A stretch of DNA of 64,000 nucleotides, from assembly GCF_028657195.3 (NCBI RefSeq), contig NZ_JANCPR020000013.1, forward strand, positions 1-64,000, written 5' to 3'. Shown piece by piece: positions 24,634-32,574 of this stretch. Positions within the stretch are counted from its first letter, which is position 1. Every line of letters begins with the position of its first letter. The position numbers and the translations under genes are program-made. The notes beneath the pieces are model-generated. The model saw nothing but the letters and a program-made list of their open reading frames with translations, had not been told where the DNA came from and did not search any database. This stretch comes from Streptomyces iconiensis. Lineage in GTDB: Bacteria; Actinomycetota; Actinomycetes; Streptomycetales; Streptomycetaceae.

Positions 24634-25395
24634 ATGAAGCTCACCGTCGTCGGCTGTTCCGGGTCGTTTCCGTCCACGGAATCGGCCTGTTCGAGCTATC
24701 TGGTCGAGGCCGACGGCTTCCGGCTGCTCCTCGACATGGGCAACGGCGCGCTCGGCGAGCTGCAGCGCCACACCGGCCTCTACGACCTGGACGCCATCGC
24801 GCTCAGCCATCTCCACGCGGACCACTGCATCGACATGTGCGGATACTTCGTCGCGCGCTACTACCGCCACGAGGGCGGCCGTTGTGCCCCGATGCCCGTC
24901 TACGGACCCAGCGGAACCGAACAGCGCCTGACCACCGCCTACGCGGACACCCCCTCCGCCACCTCGATGAGCGAGGTCTTCGACTTCCGCCACCTCGCGC
25001 CGGCGGACACGTTCGAGCTGGGACCCTTCCGGATCGGTACCGAGCTGGTCGACCACCCGGTCGAGGCATACGCGTTCCGTGTCGAACACATGGACAGCGG
25101 CAAGACTCTCACGTACTCCGGCGACACGGGACCCTGTACGTCCCTCGAACTCGCCGCGCTCCAGGCCGATCTGTTCCTCTGTGAGGCGTCCTTCACCGAC
25201 GGCAAGGAACAGATCCCCGGGCTGCACCTCAACGGCCGCCAGGCGGGCGAGATCGCCCAGCGCGCCGCTGCCTCGCGTCTCGTCCTCACCCACGTACCCC
25301 CGTGGACCGACTCCCAGATCAACCTCCGCGACGCGAAGGCGGCCTTCGAAGGACCGGTCGAGATGGCCCGTCCGGGCGCGGTCTACGAGATCTAG
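24634..25395 (+). CDS. MBL-fold metal-dependent hydrolase, RNase Z-like
   Basis: A 253-residue metallo-beta-lactamase-fold hydrolase. The motif HLHADH (SHLHADHCID, about residues 54-63) supplies the metal ligands; further ligands are in YSGDTGP and LTHVPPW. The layout is like short RNase Z or phosphodiesterase-type MBL proteins. ATG 24634 follows ACGGAGG. It is commonly a single gene in actinobacteria near murI or rph; here nagE and rph are nearby. Substrate unknown. Confidence 0.9.
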   Translation: MKLTVVGCSGSFPSTESACSSYLVEADGFRLLLDMGNGALGELQRHTGLYDLDAIALSHLHADHCIDMCGYFVARYYRHEGGRCAPMPVYGPSGTEQRLTTAYADTPSATSMSEVFDFRHLAPADTFELGPFRIGTELVDHPVEAYAFRVEHMDSGKTLTYSGDTGPCTSLELAALQADLFLCEASFTDGKEQIPGLHLNGRQAGEIAQRAAASRLVLTHVPPWTDSQINLRDAKAAFEGPVEMARPGAVYEI

Positions 25396-25506
25396 CTGCC
25401 TCAACGGCGCGTGCGAGCGCGGTCGGACGTCCGGAGCGTGCTCGGGTACCTGTTCTGAGTACGGCAACTCATGCGGCTCCCTCCGCTCGGGCCGATTCTG
25501 GGAGAC

Positions 25507-25989
25507 GTGGCTACGAACACCAGAACCAGCAGGCACTCGCAACTCCTCCCGACAGCGGCCGTGCTGACGCTCGCCGTTCCGCTCGCCGTCTGGGGCCTCG
25601 TCGGACAGCAGAACGCGCAGGGGCTGCCCCCGTCCGAACTGGACTACTCCGTCAGGCCGTGGGACATACCGGCCGGGGCCGAGAACCTCATCGCCGCCCT
25701 CGCCACGCTCCTCGCGGTGGGATGCGGCGCGCTCCTCACGCACGCCACCCGTGCAGGCACCTTCGACAGGCGCTGGTGGCAGGTGCTCGGCCCGCTGCTG
25801 ATCGCCGGAGCGCTCGCGGGCGCCGGCTGGCGTGTGCTGACAGCGGGCGTGATCGGAGCCAACATCGGTGCGGGGGCCGCGCTGCTCCTCGGCGCACCGC
25901 TCGTGGGCGCGCTGGTCCTATGGTCCCTGGGCCGCGGGGCCTGGCTGGCCACCCACCGCAGCGGCACCCGGGCCCTCGGCCACGCCTGA
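25507..25989 (+). CDS. Hypothetical integral membrane protein
   Basis: A 160-residue protein with about four hydrophobic segments (TAAVLTLAVPLAVWGLVG; NLIAALATLLAVGCGALLT; VLGPLLIAGALAGAGWRVL; AGAALLLGAPLVGALVLWSL). GTG 25507 comes two bases after GGGAG, which is close; ATG 25471 would add 12 residues. I recognise no family. It converges with nagE2. Confidence 0.65.
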   Translation: MATNTRTSRHSQLLPTAAVLTLAVPLAVWGLVGQQNAQGLPPSELDYSVRPWDIPAGAENLIAALATLLAVGCGALLTHATRAGTFDRRWWQVLGPLLIAGALAGAGWRVLTAGVIGANIGAGAALLLGAPLVGALVLWSLGRGAWLATHRSGTRALGHA

Positions 25990-26112
25990 CCCCGTGACCG
26001 CCCGTACGCGCACACGGAACGCGCACCCACGTGCGCGCATCGCGGACGCCCATGACGGCGGCCCATACGCGCAGACGGACGCCCGCAGTGGCGGGACCGT
26101 ACGCGCACACGT

Positions 26113-26154
26113 GAACGCCGCCGTGGCGGACCGGAGTCCACCACGGCGGCGTTC
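26113..26154. terminator. Strong hairpin between convergent genes
   Basis: GAACGCCGCCGTGG (26113-26126) pairs with CCACGGCGGCGTTC (26141-26154), and an inner GGAC/GTCC adds four pairs. It lies between the membrane-protein gene and the end of nagE2, and should terminate both. Confidence 0.75.
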
Positions 26155-26219
26155 GTCTGCGCGCTCCGCAGCCCCGTGCTGAGCGAGTCGTCAAGGACAG
26201 CGACGTCGCCGGCTCCCGG

Positions 26220-27461
26220 CTACTTCGTCAGATCCTCGACCTCTTCGTCGGGCTCGCGGCCCGGGGTCTTGATGTCCAGCTTGATGATCAGGAAGCGGAA
26301 CAGCGCGTAGTAGATCGCCGCGAAACACAGTCCGATCGGGATGATCAGCCATGGTTTCTCCGCGAGGCTCCAGTTGATCGCGTAGTCGATGAACCCCGCC
26401 GAGAAGCTGAAGCCGTCATGCACCCCGAGCGCCCACGTCACCGCCATCGACACCGCGGTGAGAAGCGCGTGCACCACGTACAGCACCGGCGCGATGAACA
26501 TGAAGGAGAACTCGATCGGTTCGGTGATACCGGTGACGAACGAGGTCAGCGCGAGCGAGACCATCATGCCCATCACGGCCTTGCGGCGGTGCGGCTTGGC
26601 GCAGTGGGCGATGGCGATGGCCGCGGCCGGAAGGCCGAACATCATGATCGGGAAGAAGCCCGACATGAACTGACCCGCCGTCGGGTCACCGGCGAAGAAG
26701 CGCGCGATGTCGCCGTGCACCACGTCACCGGCGGCGTTCTTGTAGTCGCCGAGCTGGAACCACGCGACGGTGTTGAGGAACTGGTGCATGCCGACGGGGA
26801 TCAGCGCACGGTTGATCGCGCCGAAGATGCCGGCGCCCGCCGCTCCGAGCCCGGTCATCCACTCACCGAACGCGGTGATCGCGTCGCCGATCGGGCCCCA
26901 GATGAGCGTGAAGATCACACCGACGGCCAGGCCGACGAAGGCCATGATGATCGGTACCAGACGGCGCCCGTTGAAGAAGCCGAGCCAGTCGACCAACTTG
27001 GTGCGGTGGAAGCGCTGCCAGATGACCGCGGCTATCAGACCCATGATGACGCCGCCGAGCACACCCGGGTTGTTGTAGACGGCGGGGGTGTCCTCGCCCG
27101 CCTTGACCACCGCCTCCTCGACGGGGAACGCCTGAAGAACGTTGTTGTAGACGAGGAAGCCGACGAGCGCGGCCAGCGCCGTCGAGCCGTCGGACTTCTT
27201 GGCGAAGCCGATGGCCACACCGATACAGAACAGCAGCGGCAGGTTGTCGAAGATGGCGCCGCCGGCACCCGCGAAGGCAGCCGCCACGTCGTGCCACTTC
27301 AGCCCCTCGTCACCGAAGACGTCGGGCTGGCCCAGCCGGTTCAGAATGCCCGCGGCGGGCAGGACCGCGATCGGCAGCTGAAGACTGCGGCCGACCTTCT
27401 GCAGTCCTTGGAACAGTCCGGAGCCCCGCTTCTTCGCGGGAGCAGCGGTGTCCGTGCTCAT
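26220..27461 (-). CDS. nagE2: PTS GlcNAc-specific transporter subunit EIIC (NagE2)
   Basis: A 413-residue membrane EIIC of the glucose/GlcNAc PTS family. Landmarks are LQLPIAVLPAAGILNRLG, NPGVLGGVIMGL, ALIPVGMHQFLNT and GITEPIEFSFMFIAP, with the substrate-binding Glu in the last. It imports and phosphorylates N-acetylglucosamine with an EIIB such as NagF and a separate EIIA. The start at 27461 follows GGAGGA on its strand. Two DasR-like sites lie 50-82 bp upstream. It is a close paralogue of nagE1, with which it shares strand but not a short spacer (533 bp between them). Confidence 0.95.
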   Translation of the reverse strand: MSTDTAAPAKKRGSGLFQGLQKVGRSLQLPIAVLPAAGILNRLGQPDVFGDEGLKWHDVAAAFAGAGGAIFDNLPLLFCIGVAIGFAKKSDGSTALAALVGFLVYNNVLQAFPVEEAVVKAGEDTPAVYNNPGVLGGVIMGLIAAVIWQRFHRTKLVDWLGFFNGRRLVPIIMAFVGLAVGVIFTLIWGPIGDAITAFGEWMTGLGAAGAGIFGAINRALIPVGMHQFLNTVAWFQLGDYKNAAGDVVHGDIARFFAGDPTAGQFMSGFFPIMMFGLPAAAIAIAHCAKPHRRKAVMGMMVSLALTSFVTGITEPIEFSFMFIAPVLYVVHALLTAVSMAVTWALGVHDGFSFSAGFIDYAINWSLAEKPWLIIPIGLCFAAIYYALFRFLIIKLDIKTPGREPDEEVEDLTK

Positions 27462-27510
27462 GGGATTCCTCCAGGTGAAGCGGGCGCTGCGCAAGGAGGA
27501 GGCCCGCTCG

Positions 27511-27543
27511 ATGGTCTAGTCCACGCTAGTGGTTTAGACCATT
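27511..27543. promoter_or_regulatory. Two DasR-like operators upstream of nagE2
   Basis: ATGGTCTAGTCCACGC (27511-27526) and AGTGGTTTAGACCATT (27528-27543) resemble the dre consensus ACTGGTCTAGACCACT as I recall it. The second is the better, with one half nearly perfect. DasR, the GlcNAc-phosphate-responsive GntR regulator, controls nagE2 in S. coelicolor. Confidence 0.8.
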
Positions 27544-27744
27544 AGTAGCATGAGCACGCGGACAGATGGAATCTCTTCTTCCGAGTGACTTCGGCCGCGT
27601 TCGCCGCACGTCACGAACGCATATCGAAAAGCCCTCAAGTCCATGAACTCAAGGGCCTTTCCGCGACTTCGCCGAGACACTTCGCGGGCTCCGCCGAGAG
27701 CGCGCGCGGCCTTCGCCGCGAACGTCACCGGTCTTTCGCCGCAC

Positions 27745-27824
27745 CCCACTCGGTCTTCGCCGGACCCGCCGGACTTCGCCGCGACCCACTCGGTCTTCAC
27801 TGGACCCGCAGGACTTCGCCGCGG
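27745..27824. repeat. 40-bp tandem duplication in TTCGCCG-rich stretch
   Basis: 27745-27784 and 27785-27824 are tandem copies with four mismatches; each contains CCCACTCGGTCTTC and GGACTTCGCCGCG. The surrounding 300 bp holds many more TTCGCCG-like words, so it seems to have grown by local duplication. Confidence 0.75.
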
Positions 27825-27994
27825 CCCTCGCAGCGTTCCGCCGAGACGCCTGCCCTGTCCGCAGGTCTCTCGCCGTCCTCTCCGGGGCGCTGCCGTCCTC
27901 CGGGGGACTTGCGGGCTCCCGGGGCGCGGCCGGGGAGGTCTCGGGGGCAGTCCCGGGGGCGCGGGTTCTTGCGTCTTTCCGCGGGTGGGTCCGG

Positions 27995-29299
27995 TCAGGG
28001 TTCGGTGTTCTCCTTCTCGATCTCCTCGGCGACCTCTTCCGGTTCGCGCCCCGGAGTCTTGAGGTCGAATTTGACGATCACGAAGCGGAAGAGCACGTAA
28101 TAGACCACCGCGAAGCACAGTCCGATCGGAATGATCAGCCATGGTTTGCTCGCCAGGCTCCAGTTGATGACGTAGTCGATCAGTCCGGCCGAGAAGCTGA
28201 AGCCGTCGTGCACCCCGAGCGCCCAGGTCACCGCCATGGAGACGCCGGTGAGGATCACATGGATCACGTAGAGCGCGGGCGCGATGAACAGGAACGAGAA
28301 CTCGATGGGTTCGGTGACACCCGTGACGAACGAGGTCAGGCCCACCGAGAGCATCATGCCGCCGACCACCTTGCGCTGCTCCGGCCTGGCCGTGTGCGTG
28401 ATGGCCAGCGCTGCGGCCGGCAGCGCGAACATCATGATCGGGAAGAAGCCCGAGGTGAACTGGCCGGCCGTCGGGTCGCCCGCGAGGAACCTGTTGATGT
28501 CACCGTGTACGACCTCACCGCCGGGCTTGGTGAAGTCCCCGAACTGGAACCACATGAAGGTGTTCAGGAACTGGTGCATACCGATCGGGATCAGTGCGCG
28601 GTTGGCCAGACCGAAGATGCCCGAGCCCCACGCGCCCAGATCCGTCATCCACTTCGAGAAGCTGGTGAGCGCGTCACCGACGGGCGGCCAGACCCACTGG
28701 CACAGCACGGCGAGTACGAGCGCCACAAAGGCCATGACGATCGGCACGAGGCGGCGCCCGTTGAAGAAGCCCAGCCAGTCCACGAGTTTGACCCGGTGCA
28801 GGCGCTGCCAGAACCACGCGGACAGCAGGCCCACGACGATGCCGCCGAAGACGCCCGGGTTCTGGTAGGTCGGAGTGCCCGCCGCGTCCCCGCCCTTGCC
28901 CACGCAGGTGGTCAGCCCGCTGTCGTAGTGCGCGCCCGAGGGGCACTCGGGGAACTGGTGGAGGATGTTGTAGTAGACGAGGAACCCGGCCACGGCCGCG
29001 AGTGCCGTCGAGCCGTCCGCCTTTCTGGCCATCCCGATGGCCACACCGACGCAGAAGAGCAGCGGCAGCCCGAGCGCGGAGTCCAGCAGCGCCCCGCCGG
29101 CGCCCATGAACACCTTGGCGACGTCCGACCAGCCAAGTCCCTCGTCGCCGAAGATGTCGGGCTGGCCCAGCCGATTGAGAATGCCGGCCGCGGGAAGGAC
29201 CGCGATGGGGAGCTGGAGGCTGCGGCCCATCTTCTGGAGGCCCTGGAAGAAGGAGGACGTCCACCTTTTTCCCGGGGACGCGGCGGCGTGGGAACTCAC
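27995..29299 (-). CDS. nagE1: PTS GlcNAc-type transporter subunit EIIC (NagE1)
   Basis: A 434-residue EIIC paralogue of NagE2 with the same landmarks (LQLPIAVLPAAGILNRLG, ALIPIGMHQFLNT, GVTEPIEFSFLFIAP). A longer extracytoplasmic or loop segment with two Cys (CPSGAHYDSGLTTC) separates it from NagE2. GTG 29299 is chosen because AGGAGGAGG precedes it on its strand; the upstream ATG 29332 is less likely. It is divergent from nagF, with a DasR-like site between them. Confidence 0.94.
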   Translation of the reverse strand: MSSHAAASPGKRWTSSFFQGLQKMGRSLQLPIAVLPAAGILNRLGQPDIFGDEGLGWSDVAKVFMGAGGALLDSALGLPLLFCVGVAIGMARKADGSTALAAVAGFLVYYNILHQFPECPSGAHYDSGLTTCVGKGGDAAGTPTYQNPGVFGGIVVGLLSAWFWQRLHRVKLVDWLGFFNGRRLVPIVMAFVALVLAVLCQWVWPPVGDALTSFSKWMTDLGAWGSGIFGLANRALIPIGMHQFLNTFMWFQFGDFTKPGGEVVHGDINRFLAGDPTAGQFTSGFFPIMMFALPAAALAITHTARPEQRKVVGGMMLSVGLTSFVTGVTEPIEFSFLFIAPALYVIHVILTGVSMAVTWALGVHDGFSFSAGLIDYVINWSLASKPWLIIPIGLCFAVVYYVLFRFVIVKFDLKTPGREPEEVAEEIEKENTEP

Positions 29300-29354
29300 G
29301 AGCCTCCTCCTGACCGGTCGCCCCTGGGCCACCGTTTCCGAGCGGTTGTCGCAT

Positions 29355-29370
29355 ACTGGTGTAGACCTCT
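29355..29370. promoter_or_regulatory. DasR-like operator between nagE1 and nagF
   Basis: ACTGGTGTAGACCTCT matches the recalled dre consensus ACTGGTCTAGACCACT at 14 of 16 positions. It lies 56 bp upstream of nagE1 and 157 bp upstream of nagF. Confidence 0.82.
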
Positions 29371-29526
29371 AGTGGTGCGAAGCGGGCGCAAGTGACCGGT
29401 TCGCAACGCCAGGTAACCGCCATCATTCGTCAGACAGTGGACATACGCCCGCGAACATGGGCTGAACGTGGGCTAACGTGATATCCCGCCCAGCGGTCCA
29501 CCGGTCCGTCACACCAGGAGAAGCAC

Positions 29527-29760
29527 ATGGCCAGCAAGGCTGAGAAGATCGTCGCCGGACTCGGCGGGCTCGACAACATCGAAGAGGTCGAGGGCTGCAT
29601 CACCCGCCTCCGCACCGAGGTCAAGGACTCCTCACTCGTCGACGAGGCCGCGCTGAAGGCGGCCGGAGCCCACGGAGTCGTGAAGATGGGCTCCGCGATC
29701 CAGGTCGTCATCGGCACCGACGCCGACCCCATCGCGGCGGACATCGAGGACATGATGTGA
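29527..29760 (+). CDS. nagF: PTS EIIB subunit for GlcNAc (NagF)
   Basis: A 77-residue EIIB domain that carries phosphate from EIIA to sugar entering through NagE. Cys24 in EGCITRLR is the phosphorylated residue, and the fold end VVIGTDADPIAADIEDMM is typical. The ATG follows GGAGAAGC. A stand-alone EIIB with separate EIIC proteins is the Streptomyces arrangement. A long inverted repeat follows the stop. Confidence 0.95.
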   Translation: MASKAEKIVAGLGGLDNIEEVEGCITRLRTEVKDSSLVDEAALKAAGAHGVVKMGSAIQVVIGTDADPIAADIEDMM

Positions 29761-29778
29761 GCTGAAGCTCGCCGGTAC

Positions 29779-29840
29779 ACGCCGAACGCGGTGGCCGGGA
29801 CGCCGGGAGAACCGGCCGTCCCCGCCACCGCGTTCGGCGT
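29779..29840. terminator. Long hairpin after nagF
   Basis: A 17-bp perfect stem (29779-29795 with 29824-29840; the outer arm reads ACGCCGAACGCGGTGGC) continues after one mismatch for six more pairs. It sits between the nagF stop and the rph start. Strong factor-independent terminator shape without a T-run. Confidence 0.8.
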
Positions 29841-29869
29841 TACGCGGGACACGGCTTAGGCTCGCTCCC

Positions 29870-30595
29870 ATGTCACGTATCGACGGCCGTACGGCCGAGG
29901 AACTGCGTCCGGTCACGATCGAACGCGGCTGGAGCAAGCACGCCGAAGGCTCCGTCCTCGTCTCTTTCGGCGACACCAGAGTCCTGTGCACCGCCAGCTT
30001 CACCGAGGGCGTGCCCCGCTGGCGCAAGGGCAGTGGCGAGGGCTGGGTCACCGCCGAGTACGCCATGCTGCCGCGCGCCACCAACACCCGCGGCGACCGC
30101 GAGTCCGTCCGCGGCAAGATCGGCGGGCGTACCCACGAGATCTCCCGTCTCATCGGGCGCTCCCTGCGCGCCGTCGTGGACTACAAGGCGCTCGGCGAGA
30201 ACACCGTCGTCGTCGACTGCGACGTGCTCCAGGCCGACGGCGGCACCCGTACCGCCGCCATCACCGGTGCCTATGTCGCCCTCGCCGACGCCATCGGCTG
30301 GGCCCAGGGCAAGAAGCTGATCAAGGCCAAGGCGCAGCCGCTGACCGGCACCGTCGCCGCCGTCAGCGTCGGCATCGTCGACGGCGCGCCGCTGCTCGAC
30401 CTGCGCTACGAGGAGGACGTGCGCGCCGAGACCGACATGAACGTCGTCTGCACCGGGGACGGCCGCTTCGTCGAGGTCCAGGGCACGGCCGAAGGCGAGC
30501 CGTTCGCACGCGAGGAGCTGAACGGCCTTCTCGACCTGGCCGTCAAGGGCTGCGCCCAGCTGGACGGAACGCAGCGCACGGCACTCGGCCGGTAG
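29870..30595 (+). CDS. rph: Ribonuclease PH
   Basis: A 241-residue phosphorolytic 3'-5' exoribonuclease that trims tRNA 3' ends. Family segments include GDTRVLCTASFTEGVPRW, GWVTAEYAMLPRAT, GRTHEISRLIGRSLRAVVD and TDMNVVCTGDGRFVEVQGTAEG. Length is normal. It precedes the lipoprotein gene and rdgB on the same strand, a common actinobacterial order. Confidence 0.97.
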   Translation: MSRIDGRTAEELRPVTIERGWSKHAEGSVLVSFGDTRVLCTASFTEGVPRWRKGSGEGWVTAEYAMLPRATNTRGDRESVRGKIGGRTHEISRLIGRSLRAVVDYKALGENTVVVDCDVLQADGGTRTAAITGAYVALADAIGWAQGKKLIKAKAQPLTGTVAAVSVGIVDGAPLLDLRYEEDVRAETDMNVVCTGDGRFVEVQGTAEGEPFAREELNGLLDLAVKGCAQLDGTQRTALGR

Positions 30596-30658
30596 GTTCA
30601 GCGAACTTCTCGGCCCCCGAGGAAACTTTGCGACCGCTTTACGCGTCTGCATAGGTGC

Positions 30659-30686
30659 GGGCCGCACGTGTCGAATCGTGCGGCCC
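30659..30686. terminator. Hairpin between rph and lipoprotein gene
   Basis: GGGCCGCACG (30659-30668) pairs with CGTGCGGCCC (30677-30686) over an 8-base loop. It ends 12 bases before the AGGAGGGG ribosome site of the next gene. Confidence 0.6.
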
Positions 30687-30713
30687 GACCAGTTTCCAGG
30701 AGGGGAAGAGACC

Positions 30714-31094
30714 GTGCTCCGTAGGACCACCGTCGCCGCGATAGCGGCCGTCGCGTTCACCGTGCCTCTCGCCGTGGGGTGCGGAGCAGTCGACAAGGCC
30801 CTTGACTGTGCCAATACGGCGACCGCCGTCGCGCAGGCCGCGGAGGACCTCCAGCAGGCGGCCTCCGATGCCTCCGAGGACCCCACGCAGGCCAAGGAAT
30901 CGCTCGACAAGATCGACAAGAACCTGAAGAAGATCGAGAACGAGACCGACGAGGGCGACGTCAGCAAGGCCGTCGGCAAGCTGGGCGACGCCGTGGACAG
31001 CGTCCGCACGGACATCGACAAGGGCCAGACCCCCAAGACGGGACCGGTCGGCGACGCGGCCGAGGAGCTGACCAAGGTCTGCACCCCCGGCTGA
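30714..31094 (+). CDS. Putative small lipoprotein
   Basis: A 126-residue exported lipoprotein. A basic start and hydrophobic stretch (about 5-21) end at a lipobox-like LAVGC with Cys near residue 22. The mature part is acidic and helical, rich in Asp, Lys and Glu (about 30-110). GTG 30714 is spaced eight bases from AGGAGGGG; the upstream ATG 30678 has no such site. It lies between rph and rdgB; the function is unknown. Confidence 0.82.
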   Translation: MLRRTTVAAIAAVAFTVPLAVGCGAVDKALDCANTATAVAQAAEDLQQAASDASEDPTQAKESLDKIDKNLKKIENETDEGDVSKAVGKLGDAVDSVRTDIDKGQTPKTGPVGDAAEELTKVCTPG

Positions 31095-31138
31095 TCCCGC
31101 GCGACGGAGGCGGGGACAGGACGCGATAATCGGTGCCC

Positions 31139-31753
31139 ATGAGCACCCAGCGCCTGATCCTCGCCACCCGCAACGCCCACAAGGTCACCGAACTCAAGGC
31201 CATTCTCGCCGACGCCGGCCTCGACCTGGACCTCGTCGGCGCCGATGCCTACCCCGAGATTCCCGACGTCAAGGAAACCGGGGTGACCTTCGCCGAGAAC
31301 GCGCTCCTCAAGGCGCACACGCTCGCCGCCGCCACCGGGATCCCCGCCATCGCCGACGACTCGGGGCTGTGCGTGGACGTACTCGGCGGCGCACCCGGTA
31401 TCTTCTCCGCGCGCTGGGCGGGCAGGCACGGTGACGACGCCGCCAACCTCGACCTGCTGCTCGCACAGCTCTCCGACATCGCCGACGCGCACCGTGCGGC
31501 CCACTTCGAGTGCGCCGCCGCGCTCGCCCTGCCCGCCGGCGCCGAGCGCGTGGTCAACGGCCAGCTTCGCGGCACCCTCCGGCACGCGCCCTCGGGCAGC
31601 GGCGGCTTCGGTTACGACCCGATCCTCCAGCCCGAGGGGGAGACCCGGACCTGCGCCGAGCTGACCGCCGAGGAGAAGAACGCGATCAGCCACCGCGGCA
31701 AGGCGTTCCGCGCCCTGGTCCCCGCCGTACGGGAGCTGCTGGACCTGCGCTGA
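31139..31753 (+). CDS. rdgB: Non-canonical purine NTP pyrophosphatase (RdgB/HAM1)
   Basis: A 204-residue house-cleaning enzyme that hydrolyses XTP/dITP to the monophosphate. Family segments are ILATRNAHKVTELKAIL, ADDSGLCVDVLGGAPGIFSA and the end ISHRGKAFRALV. ATG 31139 gives the normal length; GTG 31133 two codons earlier is also in frame. It follows rph and the lipoprotein gene. Confidence 0.96.
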   Translation: MSTQRLILATRNAHKVTELKAILADAGLDLDLVGADAYPEIPDVKETGVTFAENALLKAHTLAAATGIPAIADDSGLCVDVLGGAPGIFSARWAGRHGDDAANLDLLLAQLSDIADAHRAAHFECAAALALPAGAERVVNGQLRGTLRHAPSGSGGFGYDPILQPEGETRTCAELTAEEKNAISHRGKAFRALVPAVRELLDLR

Positions 31754-31921
31754 TGGGGCTTCGGGTCCGGGTTCTTCGGGTGCTTGGTCTCGCGGCCAGC
31801 AGACACAGGAGCACGCTGCGGAACGGCTTCATGGCTTTTCCTCATCGGTAGGAGGTGAACAAGTCCCCCTCATCACACCGGACATGAAGCAGCAGGTCAC
31901 TCGTGGAAGCACCCGACCGCG

Positions 31922-31939
31922 GGTTCGGAATTCCGAACC
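31922..31939. promoter_or_regulatory. 18-bp perfect palindrome
   Basis: GGTTCGGAATTCCGAACC is a perfect palindrome 165 bp before the first gene of the WXG cassette. Candidate operator; regulator unknown. Confidence 0.45.
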
Positions 31940-32027
31940 GCGCACGTGTCTCCTGGCCCTGGCGCCCCCTCAGAACGCCGATGCGCCGTGCCAGGTGAGT
32001 TGCCTACCATCGATGGGACGTACTGGT

Positions 32028-32065
32028 GACAGCACGTACTGACGGCGACAGCACGTACTGACGGT
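32028..32065. repeat. Tandem 19-bp direct repeat upstream of WXG cassette
   Basis: GACAGCACGTACTGACGGC and GACAGCACGTACTGACGGT are adjacent copies with one mismatch, preceded by a partial third (ACGTACTGGTGAC from 32018). They end 38 bp before the start at 32104, in the promoter or leader. Confidence 0.75.
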
Positions 32066-32103
32066 GACGAAAGGCTGAGCGCGGGCGAGAAGGGGGCGGC
32101 AGC

Positions 32104-32535
32104 ATGACGTTCGAGGAAGAGTGGGCGGCGCTCAAGGCCGGTGCGGGGGACGGGTCGCGCGTCCATACCCGGCTGAACGGCCCTCTCCCGCCGGACGGAG
32201 CCGGTCCCGGCCTCAAGGTGTCCGCGTCGGTGCTCCGGGCCAAGGCCGAGGCGACGGACAAGATCGCCAGGCGATTCATGGCCACGGACAACGAGGCGAT
32301 GACGGAGACCCGGCAGATCAAGGGGAGCCTGTCGGGTTTCGCGTGTGCCTCGGCCTTCGACACGTTCGACGAACGCTGGGCCCGTCAGATGAAGTACGTG
32401 CGCGAGGTCCTGGAAACGAGAACGGCGGACAGCCTGCGCAAGGCTGCGAAGCTCTTCAAGAAGAACGACCTCGACACCGGGAACAGTTTCTGGCGCCAGC
32501 CGGGCCCCTGGAAGGACGGCCCGAACTTCGGATGA
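32104..32535 (+). CDS. Small ESX-like partner protein of WXG cassette
   Basis: A 143-residue soluble protein that begins MTFEEEWAALKAGAGDGSRV. Proteins with this start commonly precede WXG100-like genes in Streptomyces, as I recall, and are of unknown function. The body is helical and charged with no signal peptide or membrane segment. ATG 32104 follows GGGGGCGGC-like leader. It lies 39 bp before the WXG100-like gene, so a secretion partner or chaperone role is plausible but unproven. Confidence 0.72.
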   Translation: MTFEEEWAALKAGAGDGSRVHTRLNGPLPPDGAGPGLKVSASVLRAKAEATDKIARRFMATDNEAMTETRQIKGSLSGFACASAFDTFDERWARQMKYVREVLETRTADSLRKAAKLFKKNDLDTGNSFWRQPGPWKDGPNFG

Positions 32536-32574
32536 CGTTCTGCGGTGTCCTCGGATTCCGAGGGGGAATGAGCC

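Larger units (their letters stand above)
27462..27994. other. 533-bp gap between nagE1 and nagE2
   Basis: The right side of this gap relative to the genes (27462-27545) holds the nagE2 promoter region with two DasR-like sites. The rest (about 27590-27900) is a low-complexity stretch rich in TTCGCCG words, including a 40-bp tandem duplication. No gene was recognised. Confidence 0.6.
31754..32103. other. 350-bp gap upstream of the WXG cassette
   Basis: This gap holds an AGGAGGTGA word at 31851-31859 with no start near it, an 18-bp palindrome at 31922-31939 and a 19-bp direct repeat at 32028-32065. A 58-codon frame beginning at ATG 31884 is not convincing as a gene. Confidence 0.55.

Noticed and set aside
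31884..32057. A small frame (MKQQVTRGSTRP...) before the WXG cassette
   Set aside because: The nearest ribosome-site word (AGGAGGTGA) is about 24 bases away and a palindrome and part of the direct repeats lie within it. No conservation evidence is available.
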